Below, in pieces: positions 8,742-17,283 of a stretch of DNA of 35,133 nt. Numbering within the stretch: the first letter of the stretch is position 1; every line of letters starts with the position of its first letter. Under the pieces are notes generated by a model. That model was given only the letters and a program-made list of their open reading frames with translations, did no database searches and was not told the DNA's origin. Source of the stretch: an uncultured Ruminococcus sp. (GTDB taxonomy: Bacteria > Bacillota > Clostridia > Oscillospirales > Ruminococcaceae). A program made the position numbers and the translations under genes. The stretch spans positions 1 through 35,133 of the forward strand of contig CALANW010000110.1 in the NCBI GenBank assembly GCA_937926145.1, in the 5' to 3' direction.

Positions 8742-8799
8742 AGTTTTTTCCTCCCATAAGGCTTGTTTAGTGCATTATATGAGAGCAGAAAAACTATTA

Positions 8800-9279
8800 T
8801 TACTTCATCTTTTCCATTATGCAGACAGCGTGAGCGGCAATTCCCTCTCCGCTGCCCGTAAAGCCGAGCTTTTCCTCGGTCGTGGCTTTCACGCTTATGT
8901 TGTCGATATCGGTATTGCAGGCTTTGGCGATATTCTCACGCATATTATCGATATACCCTGCAAGCTTAGGCGCTTGACACAGTATTGTTGAATCGATATT
9001 TCCGACAGTGAAGCCTTTTTCTTCGGCTATTCCTATTACCTGCCCCAGCAGCTTTATGCTGTCTGCGCCTTTATATGCGCTGTCATTGTCGGGAAAAAGC
9101 TTTCCTATATCACCGAGGGCAAGCGCACCGAGAATAGAATCCATTATCGCGTGAACGAGCACATCTGCATCGGAATGTCCGAGCAGACCTTTTTCGTATG
9201 GTATATCCACTCCGCCAAGGATAAGCTTTCTTCCCTCAGCCAAACGGTGAACGTCATAACCGTGACCTATTCTGAACAT
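8800..9279 (-). CDS. ispF: 2-C-methyl-D-erythritol 2,4-cyclodiphosphate synthase
   Basis: The 159-residue protein is the usual length for IspF, which cyclizes CDP-methylerythritol phosphate with loss of CMP in the MEP isoprenoid pathway. Metal ligands are visible as Asp9 and His11 in GYDVHRL and the His in the LVHAIMD segment. The GHSDADV loop and the C-terminal KATTEEKLGFTGSGEGI are characteristic. It follows ispD after only 2 nt, so the two are translated as an operon and catalyse the cytidylylation and cyclization steps either side of IspE. Confidence 0.97.
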   Translation of the reverse strand: MFRIGHGYDVHRLAEGRKLILGGVDIPYEKGLLGHSDADVLVHAIMDSILGALALGDIGKLFPDNDSAYKGADSIKLLGQVIGIAEEKGFTVGNIDSTILCQAPKLAGYIDNMRENIAKACNTDIDNISVKATTEEKLGFTGSGEGIAAHAVCIMEKMK

Positions 9280-9281
9280 AG

Positions 9282-9971
9282 TTATAGATTTCCTTTCAGA
9301 AGTATCTCCGCAACGGCGATATCTTCGGGTGTTGTTATCTTTATATTGCGGTAGCTTGATTCGGTCATTGCGACCTTTGCGCCTACCGCTTCGGCAAGCT
9401 GACAGTCATCGGTGAAATCAAGCTCGTGGCTGTTTGCAAAGTTTATCCCCTTTACATAGATATCCTTGCGAAATATCTGCGGAGTTTGGGTGATATAAAG
9501 CTTTCTTCGGTCGGGCGTATCAGTTATAAGACCGCCGTCAACGTTCTTTATCGTGTCCTTTACGGGAACGCCGAGAACTGCTCCGCCGAAAATCGAAGCG
9601 TCCCTTATGCACTGTTTTATATTTTCGGGAGAAACAAGGGGTCTTGCCCCGTCGTGAACTGCAACATATCTTGTTTCCTTTGATACTTCCCTATACGCAT
9701 TGAAAATCGACTGCTGACGTGTTTCACCGCCTTTTACGACAGCTTTCAGCTTTGTTACGCCGTACTTTTCACACAGCTTTTTATACTCGTCAATATCACA
9801 TTCGCGGACCGAAACTATTATCTCCGTCACCTCTTCAAGCTGTTCAAAGGCAAGCATTGAACGAACTGCAACGGGTATTCCGTCAAGTTCAAGAAGCTGT
9901 TTATTCACGCCGTTCATTCGGGAAAAGCTCCCTGCGCAGGTGATTATTGCCGATACCGTTATTTCGGACAT
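9282..9971 (-). CDS. ispD: 2-C-methyl-D-erythritol 4-phosphate cytidylyltransferase
   Basis: The 229-residue protein transfers CMP from CTP to methylerythritol phosphate. The nucleotide-binding loop is TCAGSFSRMNGVNKQ, a slightly divergent version of the usual AAGxGxRMGxxxxKQ. VHDGARPLV and the C-terminal ITTPEDIAVAEILL are family hallmarks. The ribosome binding site AAAGGAATGG is somewhat far (about 12 nt) from the ATG. It is the first gene of the ispD-ispF pair. Confidence 0.95.
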   Translation of the reverse strand: MSEITVSAIITCAGSFSRMNGVNKQLLELDGIPVAVRSMLAFEQLEEVTEIIVSVRECDIDEYKKLCEKYGVTKLKAVVKGGETRQQSIFNAYREVSKETRYVAVHDGARPLVSPENIKQCIRDASIFGGAVLGVPVKDTIKNVDGGLITDTPDRRKLYITQTPQIFRKDIYVKGINFANSHELDFTDDCQLAEAVGAKVAMTESSYRNIKITTPEDIAVAEILLKGNL

Positions 9972-10025
9972 TTTATAAGACCATTCCTTTCGGGTATATG
10001 TAAAGGTTATTCGCTTGACGTATCA

Positions 10026-11138
10026 TCAAAGCATTTCCTTGAAGTTTCCGAGCAGGCGGAACGAGCTCATCTCTTTTTTCAAGTCGTCAAGCAAAGCTGT
10101 TACCTTTGCATCAAGGCAGTTTCCGACAAAATCGAGGAAGAACATAAACTCGAAGTCGCTTCCTGCGATACTTTTACTCTCTATCTTTGTAAGGTTGATG
10201 CCATTTACAGAGAATTTTGTAAGAAGACGGTTGAGCGCACCCTTTGTATGCGGTATGGTAAGAAGAACAGATACGATATCCGAATCACTGTTCACGGTGA
10301 GATTTTTTGAGAAACAGATAAAACGTGTATAATTTGGCTGTGCATCAGCGATATTCCTGCTCAAAATTTCGAGTCCGAGCAATCCAGCGCAGCTTTCCGA
10401 GCAAATACAAGCAATGGGTTCACTGCTGTTGGACACAAACTCTGCCGAGAGCGCTGTATTCGCAAAATCGCAGGTTTCAAAACCGCTGTCTTTCAAAAAT
10501 TTTGAGCACTGCGAAAGTGCTTCGTTCTTTGAATAGACTTTCTTAACATCGGAAAGCTTTGTTCCTTTTTTGGCGGCAAGGCAATGGGTTATTTCAACTC
10601 TGACGAGCGAATTAATGAAAAACTGTCTTCTGCCCATAAGTTCGTAGGTTTCCGTTATCGAACCTATAGTTGAATTTTCGAGCGGAAGAAGTCCGTATTC
10701 ACACTCGCCGCTTTCGACCGCATCAAAAACATCTTCAAAGCTGCGGTAAAACACCGACGGCTTATCGCCGAAGAGCTTCTTGCAGGCAATAGCCGAATAT
10801 GCTCCGTCAGTTCCCTGACAAGCTATTTTCCCTGCTTTTTCGGCAGAAAAAGAACTGTATTCCCTCTTTTTATCAGCAGCCATTCCGATATTCTGTATGC
10901 TCTTGCTGATATCCATAATATTCTGGAACAAAACAGCCGCGCCGTCTTTGAGATTATCCGGGGAATTTGCTCTTATATTGTCGATTATCTGCTGTTCCCT
11001 GCCGCCCTGCATAACAGGGAGATCGTGCGTTTTCTTATACTCGCCGACCTGACGGCAAACGTCCATTCTTTCAATAAAAAGCTTCAAAATATCGCTGTCT
11101 ATCTCGTCGATCTGGTTTCTTAAAGTTGAAAGATCCAT
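10026..11138 (-). CDS. pheA: Bifunctional chorismate mutase / prephenate dehydratase
   Basis: The 370-residue protein joins an AroQ chorismate mutase (about 1-85, LRNQIDEIDSDILKLFIERM), a prephenate dehydratase (about 105-280, with GTDGAYSA, LPLENSTIGSI and NYTRFICF) and an ACT domain (about 290-365). It converts chorismate to phenylpyruvate for phenylalanine synthesis. The start at 11138 follows AGAGG and leaves the mutase at the N-terminus; the longer frame from 11201 would overlap the promoter. The ACT domain has ESKS where feedback-inhibited enzymes usually have ESRP. It is a single gene, divergent from ruvC. Confidence 0.95.
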   Translation of the reverse strand: MDLSTLRNQIDEIDSDILKLFIERMDVCRQVGEYKKTHDLPVMQGGREQQIIDNIRANSPDNLKDGAAVLFQNIMDISKSIQNIGMAADKKREYSSFSAEKAGKIACQGTDGAYSAIACKKLFGDKPSVFYRSFEDVFDAVESGECEYGLLPLENSTIGSITETYELMGRRQFFINSLVRVEITHCLAAKKGTKLSDVKKVYSKNEALSQCSKFLKDSGFETCDFANTALSAEFVSNSSEPIACICSESCAGLLGLEILSRNIADAQPNYTRFICFSKNLTVNSDSDIVSVLLTIPHTKGALNRLLTKFSVNGINLTKIESKSIAGSDFEFMFFLDFVGNCLDAKVTALLDDLKKEMSSFRLLGNFKEML

Positions 11139-11172
11139 AGCATACCTCTGTAAAAAATGATATAATGTATTT

Positions 11173-11201
11173 ATTATACTACAATTTTCATACAAATTCA
11201 A
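11173..11201 (-). promoter_or_regulatory. Sigma-A-type promoter for pheA
   Basis: On the minus strand, TTGAAT (11196-11201) and TATAAT (11173-11178) have a 17-bp spacer. The pheA ATG is about 35 nt downstream of the -10 box. No T-box or leader peptide fits in this short leader. Confidence 0.75.
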
Positions 11202-11278
11202 GCAAAATTTTCATTTTTGCATGCAGAGAAAAATTTTCCCGACATTCACCCAAAACGCATAAAAAATTGCAAAAACAG

Positions 11279-11307
11279 TTGCAGAATTTCTTTGAATATG
11301 GTATAAT
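11279..11307 (+). promoter_or_regulatory. Sigma-A-type promoter for the ruvC operon
   Basis: TTGCAG (11279-11284) and TATAAT (11302-11307) have a 17-bp spacer, about 65 nt before the ruvC ATG. No LexA-type box was recognised nearby. Confidence 0.7.
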
Positions 11308-11372
11308 AAATTGTTATGTTGCAGAAACACGCATTTCAGTGTTTTACGCAGCGCCGAAAGGAACATATTTTT

Positions 11373-11864
11373 ATGAGAATACTCGGTATCGACCCGGGAT
11401 ATGCGATAGTCGGCTTCGGTGTGCTTGAATATGACGGGTACAAATTCACGCCCGTTCACTTTGGTGCGATAACTACCGAGGCAAAGACCGACTTCAATAT
11501 GCGGTTAAAAACGATCTATGATGATATGAACACGGTTCTTTCCACATTCAAGCCTGAAGTAATGGCGATTGAAAAGCTTTTTTTCAACACTAACCAGAAA
11601 ACGGGCATTGATGTTGCTCAGGCAAGAGGTGTTACACTGCTTGCGGCGACGAATATGGGAATACCGATATATGAATACACACCTTTGCAGGTAAAGCAGT
11701 CCGTCGTCGGCTATGGCAGAGCGGAAAAGCCGCAGGTCATGGAGATGACGCGGCGAATACTCGGTTTGGCTTCCGTCCCGAAGCCCGATGATACCGCCGA
11801 TGCGCTCGCCATTGCGATATGCCACGGTCATGCAAGCGGCGGTGTGAAAATTCCAAAGTATTAA
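11373..11864 (+). CDS. ruvC: Crossover junction endodeoxyribonuclease RuvC
   Basis: The 163-residue protein resolves Holliday junctions by paired nicks. It begins MRILGIDPG with catalytic Asp7, has AIEKLFF (catalytic Glu) and ends with DDTADALAIAICHGH, which holds the remaining acidic metal ligands. The start at 11373 is preferred over 11316 because RuvC proteins begin at this methionine and AAAGGAAC lies upstream. It is first in the ruv gene run; ruvA follows after 12 nt. Confidence 0.96.
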   Translation: MRILGIDPGYAIVGFGVLEYDGYKFTPVHFGAITTEAKTDFNMRLKTIYDDMNTVLSTFKPEVMAIEKLFFNTNQKTGIDVAQARGVTLLAATNMGIPIYEYTPLQVKQSVVGYGRAEKPQVMEMTRRILGLASVPKPDDTADALAIAICHGHASGGVKIPKY

Positions 11865-11876
11865 GGAGAATCCATT

Positions 11877-12485
11877 ATGATATACAGCGTAAGAGGAAAG
11901 CTTATCCACAAGGAACAGTCGCTTGCGGTCGTAGAATGCGGCGGCGTTGGATATGCTTGCAGGACTACACTCTCGACACTTTCAAAACTCGGGGGAACAG
12001 GTTCGGACTGCTTTCTTTACACATATATGAACGTTCGTGAGGATGCTGTTGAGCTTTTCGGCTTCGTTTCACAGCAGGAACTCAACTGCTTCAGGATGCT
12101 GCTTTCCGTTTCGGGCGTTGGCCCTAAGGCTGCACTTGCGATACTTTCCGATACGACACCGGAAAACTTTGCTCTCAATGTTGCGACGGGCGATTACAAG
12201 GCTCTCACCAAGACGAAAGGTATTGGCCCTAAGCTTGCGCAGAGAGTTGTGCTTGAGCTAAAAGACAAAATCACTAACGAACAGCTCACATCGGGCGTTA
12301 CGGGAATTTCCGAGATCAGCACGGCTGTTTCCTCGGGCGGCAATCAGGGAGAGGCTATTTCTGCACTCGTTGTGCTTGGATATTCTCAGGCAGAAGCCGC
12401 TTCGGTCATTGCAAAGCTCGACCCGTCAATGTCCGTTGAAGAGCTTATAAAGAGTGCGCTGAAAAAGATCGCAGCATCAATGTAA
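11877..12485 (+). CDS. ruvA: Holliday junction DNA helicase subunit RuvA
   Basis: The 202-residue protein has the N-terminal OB fold (MIYSVRGKLIHKEQSLAVVE), two helix-hairpin-helix motifs (SVSGVGPKAALAIL and KTKGIGPKLAQRVVLELK) and the C-terminal RuvB-binding domain (EAISALVVLGYSQAEA). It holds the four-way junction for RuvB. AAGGAG precedes the ATG, 12 nt after ruvC. Confidence 0.97.
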   Translation: MIYSVRGKLIHKEQSLAVVECGGVGYACRTTLSTLSKLGGTGSDCFLYTYMNVREDAVELFGFVSQQELNCFRMLLSVSGVGPKAALAILSDTTPENFALNVATGDYKALTKTKGIGPKLAQRVVLELKDKITNEQLTSGVTGISEISTAVSSGGNQGEAISALVVLGYSQAEAASVIAKLDPSMSVEELIKSALKKIAASM

Positions 12486-12507
12486 TTTCGTAAAGGAACT
12501 GTTTGCT

Positions 12508-13689
12508 ATGCTTTGTTATCCCGATTACAGCAGATCAATAATAAGCGTTATCTCCTCGATAATGAATTATTACAGAGCACCGTATGAGTACCCCACCGTT
12601 CCTGCGCTCGATAAGCATTTGTCGAATTTTTACAAGAACGTTGTCCTTATCGTTCTTGACGGAATGGGGCATGATATGCTCGAACATGATCTGCCATCGA
12701 ATTCATTTTTGAGGAGCAGCTGTGTTTCAAAGCTTTCATCTGTTTTTCCGTCCACCACTGCTTCGGCAATGACGAGCTTTTACACCGGCGTATCCCCGAA
12801 TGAACACGCTTGGCTCGGCTGGTCGCTTTTCTTCAAGGAATTCTGTCGGACGATAGATGTATTCACGAACCTTGACACATACACAAAGCAGCCTGCGGCA
12901 ATTTCAAGTGCTGCGGAATTCATTATGCCTTACGAAACGATATATCAGTCTATCGCAAGCTCGATAATCGGCGAGGTTCAGCCTTTCACGATATCGCAGT
13001 CCAAGGTCAGAATTGCAGAAAACGGAAATATTCACAAGACCGCCGACAAATTTGATACGGTATGCGAGCTTATCGGAAAGATATGCGCCACGAATCAGAA
13101 CACTTTCACATACGTTCAATGGTGTTCACCCGATGATACGGCTCACCGCACGGGCTGTTACTCCGATGAAACAAAGGAAAAGCTTGCTGACATAAACCGA
13201 AAGCTTGAAGCATTATACAAGTCCGTGACAGACACGCTGTTCATTGTGACCGCCGACCACGGAATGATAGATATTTCCGACGAGATACTTATAGACCGCA
13301 TACCCGAGATAAACGATTGTCTTGTTCTTCCGCCTTTTATCGAAAGCAGAGCGATGTCTTTCTTTGTAAAATCGGACAGGCGAACTGATTTTGAACGTGC
13401 TTTCACCAATCTTCTCGGTCAGGATTTTCTGCTTCTGAGCAGGCGTGAAGTTTTCGACAAAAAGTTACTCGGCGGTGGAAAAGCTCACAAGAAAACGCTT
13501 GACTTTATCGGTGATTATTTTGCGTGTGCAATATCGGATATCGGACTTCGGTATCGGACTATGAATGCAAAGCCTAAAATTATGAACAAGGCTAACCACG
13601 GCGGTCTTACCGAGCAGGAAATGACCGTTCCGCTCATTATCGCCGCAACGAAGCAGCCCAAAGAATACAAACAGAAAAAGCTTATTTAA
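12508..13689 (+). CDS. Alkaline-phosphatase-superfamily phosphodiesterase / nucleotide pyrophosphatase
   Basis: The 393-residue protein has no signal peptide, so it is probably cytoplasmic. Metal and catalytic positions of the type I phosphodiesterase (NPP) fold are visible: Asp51 in VLDGMGHDM, a threonine nucleophile at 83-84 in PSTTAS, Asp210 and His213 in DDTAH, Asp250 and His251 in TADHG, and His364 in NHGG. The substrate is unknown; phosphodiester or phosphonate substrates fit the family. It sits between ruvA (22 nt) and ruvB, whose ribosome binding site overlaps its stop codon, so it is co-expressed with Holliday-junction genes. That position is unusual, since ruvA and ruvB are normally adjacent. 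Confidence 0.8.
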   Translation: MLCYPDYSRSIISVISSIMNYYRAPYEYPTVPALDKHLSNFYKNVVLIVLDGMGHDMLEHDLPSNSFLRSSCVSKLSSVFPSTTASAMTSFYTGVSPNEHAWLGWSLFFKEFCRTIDVFTNLDTYTKQPAAISSAAEFIMPYETIYQSIASSIIGEVQPFTISQSKVRIAENGNIHKTADKFDTVCELIGKICATNQNTFTYVQWCSPDDTAHRTGCYSDETKEKLADINRKLEALYKSVTDTLFIVTADHGMIDISDEILIDRIPEINDCLVLPPFIESRAMSFFVKSDRRTDFERAFTNLLGQDFLLLSRREVFDKKLLGGGKAHKKTLDFIGDYFACAISDIGLRYRTMNAKPKIMNKANHGGLTEQEMTVPLIIAATKQPKEYKQKKLI

Positions 13690-13701
13690 GGAGGTAGGAT
13701 C

Positions 13702-14763
13702 GTGCTTGAATCAAGCGAGATGAATTTTGAGGAACGCATGGTTTCTCCTAAAAAAACAGAGAACGAAACAGAAGATTTTGAAGTAACGCTCCGCCCGAAG
13801 ACCCTTTCGGAGTACATCGGACAGGATAAGATAAAGGAAAATCTTTCGATTTTTATAGAAGCCGCCAAAAAGCGAAGCGAACCGCTCGACCATGTTCTTT
13901 TATACGGCCCTCCGGGACTCGGTAAAACTACCCTTTCCGCAATCATCGCGCATGAAATGGGGGTAAATATCCGAGTTACTTCCGGTCCTGCCATTGAAAA
14001 GCCGGGCGACCTTGCGGCACTGCTTACAAATTTGCAGGAAAACGATGTACTTTTCATCGATGAGATTCACCGCCTTTCACGCTCGATAGAAGAAGTTCTT
14101 TATCCTGCGCTGGAAGATTACGCGCTCGATATCATCATAGGAAAAGGCCCGTCGGCACGTTCGCTGCGAATCGACCTGCCAAAATTTACGCTCATCGGTG
14201 CAACAACGCGAGCAGGTCAGCTTACCTCGCCGCTTCGTGACCGTTTCGGCGTTATAATGAGGTTGGAGCTTTACAGCGTTGAGCAGCTTTCCGACATTAT
14301 TATGCGTTCGGCGGTAATTCTCGGCATTGCCTGTGACAAAGCGGGTGCGACCGAACTTGCACGTCGTTCGAGAGGTACTCCGCGTATCGCGAACCGCTTC
14401 TTAAAGCGAGTGCGTGACTTCGCCGAGGTCATCGGTGACGGAAAAATTACCGAGGACATTGCAAAAATTGCACTTGACCGACTTGAAGTAGATTCTCTCG
14501 GCCTTGATAATATGGATAAGCGTATGCTGAATATGATTATAAAAGGCTACAGCGGTGGCCCTGTCGGATTGGAAACGCTTGCTTCGGCTATCGGTGAAGA
14601 AGCCGTTACGCTCGAAGACGTATGCGAGCCGTATCTGATGCAGCTCGGTTTCCTTTCGCGCACACCGAGGGGACGCTGTGCGACTGCGCTTGCCTACAAG
14701 CATCTCGGGTATGAATACAAGGGAGATGCAAACGCTGATGACGATCAGCTCAGATTTGAATAA
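13702..14763 (+). CDS. ruvB: Holliday junction DNA helicase RuvB
   Basis: The 353-residue AAA+ motor drives branch migration with RuvA. Walker A is GPPGLGKTT, Walker B is FIDEIHR, sensor 1 is GATTRAG, and the C-terminal winged helix ends with GFLSRTPRGR. The start is GTG with AAGGAGGT 6 nt upstream, overlapping the stop of the phosphodiesterase gene, which implies coupled translation. A short N-terminal extension of about 20 residues before the usual LRPKTLSEYIGQ is common in the family. Confidence 0.97.
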   Translation: MLESSEMNFEERMVSPKKTENETEDFEVTLRPKTLSEYIGQDKIKENLSIFIEAAKKRSEPLDHVLLYGPPGLGKTTLSAIIAHEMGVNIRVTSGPAIEKPGDLAALLTNLQENDVLFIDEIHRLSRSIEEVLYPALEDYALDIIIGKGPSARSLRIDLPKFTLIGATTRAGQLTSPLRDRFGVIMRLELYSVEQLSDIIMRSAVILGIACDKAGATELARRSRGTPRIANRFLKRVRDFAEVIGDGKITEDIAKIALDRLEVDSLGLDNMDKRMLNMIIKGYSGGPVGLETLASAIGEEAVTLEDVCEPYLMQLGFLSRTPRGRCATALAYKHLGYEYKGDANADDDQLRFE

Positions 14764-14802
14764 TAAATTTTTAAGCCGCAAAACGGCGGATCGGAGAGAA
14801 TT

Positions 14803-16167
14803 ATGGGAAGACTATTTGGTACAGACGGAGCAAGAGGAGTTGCTATAACCGAACTTACCTGCGAAATGGCTATGCAGATCGGCAGAGCCGCAGCTATGGT
14901 GCTTACTCAGAAATCACATAAAAAAGCGAAAATCCTTATCGGCAAGGACACAAGAATATCCTCCGATGTTCTTGAAGCTGCACTTGCGGCAGGTATCTGC
15001 TCCATCGGTGCGGACGCTGTTATCCTCGGAGTTGTTCCGACACCTGCAGTTGCATATCTCGTTCAGAAAAGAGAAGCCGATGCAGGAATTATGATATCCG
15101 CATCGCACAACAGCATGGAATTTAACGGCATCAAGCTTTTCTCGGGCAAGGGCTTCAAGCTTTCCGATGATATTGAAGAAGAGATCGAAGCGCTTATCCT
15201 TGACACTCCCGAAAAGATAAAGGAACAGATCACGGGCGGCGCGAACATCGGAAGGATCTCATACGACAAAAACGCTGAATGGGACTACATAAGAAGCATT
15301 ATGAAGACCATTGACCACAACCTCAGCGGAATAAGAGTTGCCATTGACTGTGCGAACGGTTCTGCAAGCACTACCGCAGAGAAGCTTTTCTCGGGACTCG
15401 GCGCATCTGTTCTTATGCTCAATGACAAACCGACGGGTACAAATATCAACGAACGCTGCGGCTCGACTTTCCTTGAACCGCTTCAGAAATTCGTTATCGA
15501 AAATAAATGTCACGTTGGCGTTGCATTTGACGGTGACGCTGACCGCTGCCTTGCCGTTGATGAAAACGGCGCTATCCTTGACGGCGACAAGCTTATCGCT
15601 ATCTTCGCAAGAGATATGCGTGACAAGGGCACATTGAAGAAAAACACGGCTGTAGTTACGATAATGACAAACCTCGGCTTTGCACATTTTGCAAAGGCAA
15701 GCAATATCAACATTGTTTCGACCAAGGTCGGCGACAGATACATCATCGAACAGATGCTTGCGAACGACTACAACCTCGGCGGTGAGCAGTCGGGACATAT
15801 CATTTTCAGAGATTTCTCCACTACGGGCGATGGTCAGCTGACGGCTGTTCAGCTTCTTTCCGTTTTGAAGCGCTCCGAACACAAGGCTTCCGAACTCGGA
15901 AAGATAATGGAACGCTATCCGCAGGTGATGATAAATGTCAAGATAACTAACGACTGGAAAGAAAAGTGGAAGAACGATTCCGAGATCGAAGAGATAATCT
16001 CCGTCAATCAGAAGCTTCTTGGCACAACGGGACGTATCCTTGTCCGTGAAAGCGGAACAGAACCGCTTATCCGTGTTATGATCGAGGGCAAGCATTTTGA
16101 CGTTATCAACGATATGGCTGTAAAGATCGCCGACAAGATAAAGGAACGCTGCACTTTGGCTGAATAA
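14803..16167 (+). CDS. glmM: Phosphoglucosamine mutase
   Basis: The 454-residue protein converts glucosamine-6-phosphate to glucosamine-1-phosphate for UDP-GlcNAc and peptidoglycan. It shows the phosphoserine loop ISASHN (Ser101), the Mg loop FDGDADR, the sugar loop GGEQSGH and the phosphate loop RESGTEP. GGAGAG precedes the ATG. It is 39 nt after ruvB in the same direction and is followed 25 nt later by a methyltransferase gene. Confidence 0.97.
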   Translation: MGRLFGTDGARGVAITELTCEMAMQIGRAAAMVLTQKSHKKAKILIGKDTRISSDVLEAALAAGICSIGADAVILGVVPTPAVAYLVQKREADAGIMISASHNSMEFNGIKLFSGKGFKLSDDIEEEIEALILDTPEKIKEQITGGANIGRISYDKNAEWDYIRSIMKTIDHNLSGIRVAIDCANGSASTTAEKLFSGLGASVLMLNDKPTGTNINERCGSTFLEPLQKFVIENKCHVGVAFDGDADRCLAVDENGAILDGDKLIAIFARDMRDKGTLKKNTAVVTIMTNLGFAHFAKASNINIVSTKVGDRYIIEQMLANDYNLGGEQSGHIIFRDFSTTGDGQLTAVQLLSVLKRSEHKASELGKIMERYPQVMINVKITNDWKEKWKNDSEIEEIISVNQKLLGTTGRILVRESGTEPLIRVMIEGKHFDVINDMAVKIADKIKERCTLAE

Positions 16168-16192
16168 TTGCACAGGAAAGGAACTTTTAAAT

Positions 16193-17059
16193 ATGAGAAC
16201 AGCAGAAAACTGGAAGGATTATCAGCTCATCGACTGCTCCGATTCCGAGAAGCTTGAAAAATGGGGCAATATCGTTCTTATTCGTCCCGACCCTCAGATA
16301 ATTTGGAAAACGGGACACAAAACGCAGCTTTGGAACAGTGCGCACGGTCATTATCACCGCTCCGAAAAGGGCGGCGGACACTGGGATTTTGCCAAGAAAA
16401 TTCCCGACAGCTGGCTTATTTCCTACGGCGACTTAAAATTCAACATTCGCCCGACGGGATTCAAGCACACGGGACTTTTCCCCGAGCAGGCTGTGAACTG
16501 GGACTATATGTCCGAGCTTATAAAAAATGCGGGACGGCCGATAAACGTTCTTAATCTTTTCGCTTACACGGGCGGAGCTACGCTTGCCTGCGCAAATGCA
16601 GGCGCATCGGTTTGTCATGTTGACGCTTCAAAGGGTATGGTTCAATGGGCAAGGGACAACGCCGCATCATCGGGACTTTCCGACAAGCCTATACGCTGGA
16701 TAGTTGACGACTGCGAAAAATTCGTTGCCCGTGAAATAAAGCGAGGAAGAAAATACGACGCTGTTATAATGGATCCTCCCTCCTACGGCAGAGGTCCCAA
16801 TCAGGAGGTCTGGAAGCTTGAGGACTGCATTTACGATCTTGTAAAGCTCTGCACGGGAGTATTGAGCGACGATCCGCTTTTCTTCCTTCTGAACAGCTAC
16901 ACAACGGGACTTTCGCCGTCCGTTATGGCTTATCTTCTCGGAGAAACGGTTGCGGCGAAATACGGCGGAAAAGTTTCCGCTGATGAGATCGGTTTGCCTG
17001 TAAAGGAAAGCAGCTTCACACTGCCGTGTGGCTCTACTGCGATCTGGACTAAGAATTAA
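16193..17059 (+). CDS. Class I SAM-dependent methyltransferase, RlmK/RlmI-like
   Basis: The 288-residue protein has SAM motif I as NLFAYTGGATLAC, an acidic motif CHVDAS, and motif IV as MDPPSYGRGPN, the form seen in Methyltrans_SAM-type 23S rRNA methyltransferases (RlmI/RlmK). An N-terminal IIWKT...HYHRSEKGGGHWDF segment precedes the Rossmann fold. There is no PUA or THUMP domain, so it corresponds to the catalytic half of RlmKL-type enzymes. A role on rRNA is likely but the target base is unknown. It is co-directional with glmM (25 nt) and the small membrane gene (12 nt). Confidence 0.82.
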   Translation: MRTAENWKDYQLIDCSDSEKLEKWGNIVLIRPDPQIIWKTGHKTQLWNSAHGHYHRSEKGGGHWDFAKKIPDSWLISYGDLKFNIRPTGFKHTGLFPEQAVNWDYMSELIKNAGRPINVLNLFAYTGGATLACANAGASVCHVDASKGMVQWARDNAASSGLSDKPIRWIVDDCEKFVAREIKRGRKYDAVIMDPPSYGRGPNQEVWKLEDCIYDLVKLCTGVLSDDPLFFLLNSYTTGLSPSVMAYLLGETVAAKYGGKVSADEIGLPVKESSFTLPCGSTAIWTKN

Positions 17060-17071
17060 CGGAGGTCAAAA

Positions 17072-17269
17072 ATGGCTATACTTGCACTTATAGGCGGAAT
17101 TTACTTCATTATTGCAGGTATTATCGGTAAGGGAAAAGCCTTTACATCAAAAATGGGCACTCCCCTTACGGGAAAAGAATTCAAGGCTGTCAAAATAACC
17201 TACATTGTGGTCGGAATACTCCTGCTTATCGTTTCGGCATACAGCTTTTGGCAGCTGTATAACACATAA
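17072..17269 (+). CDS. Small two-helix membrane protein, unknown function
   Basis: The 65-residue protein has membrane segments at about 3-20 and 43-62, joined by a Lys-rich loop (KGKAFTSKMGTPLTGKEFKAVK). CGGAGG precedes the ATG. It lies 12 nt after the methyltransferase and 14 nt before ecfA1, inside the gene run. I do not recognise a named family. Good ribosome binding site, tight spacing and clean membrane topology support a real gene. Confidence 0.7.
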   Translation: MAILALIGGIYFIIAGIIGKGKAFTSKMGTPLTGKEFKAVKITYIVVGILLLIVSAYSFWQLYNT

Positions 17270-17283
17270 AAGGAGGCGAGAGC

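Noticed and set aside
15259..16173. A 304-codon open frame antisense to glmM
   Set aside because: It is a reverse-strand shadow of glmM with no recognisable domain; glmM motifs are complete on the other strand.
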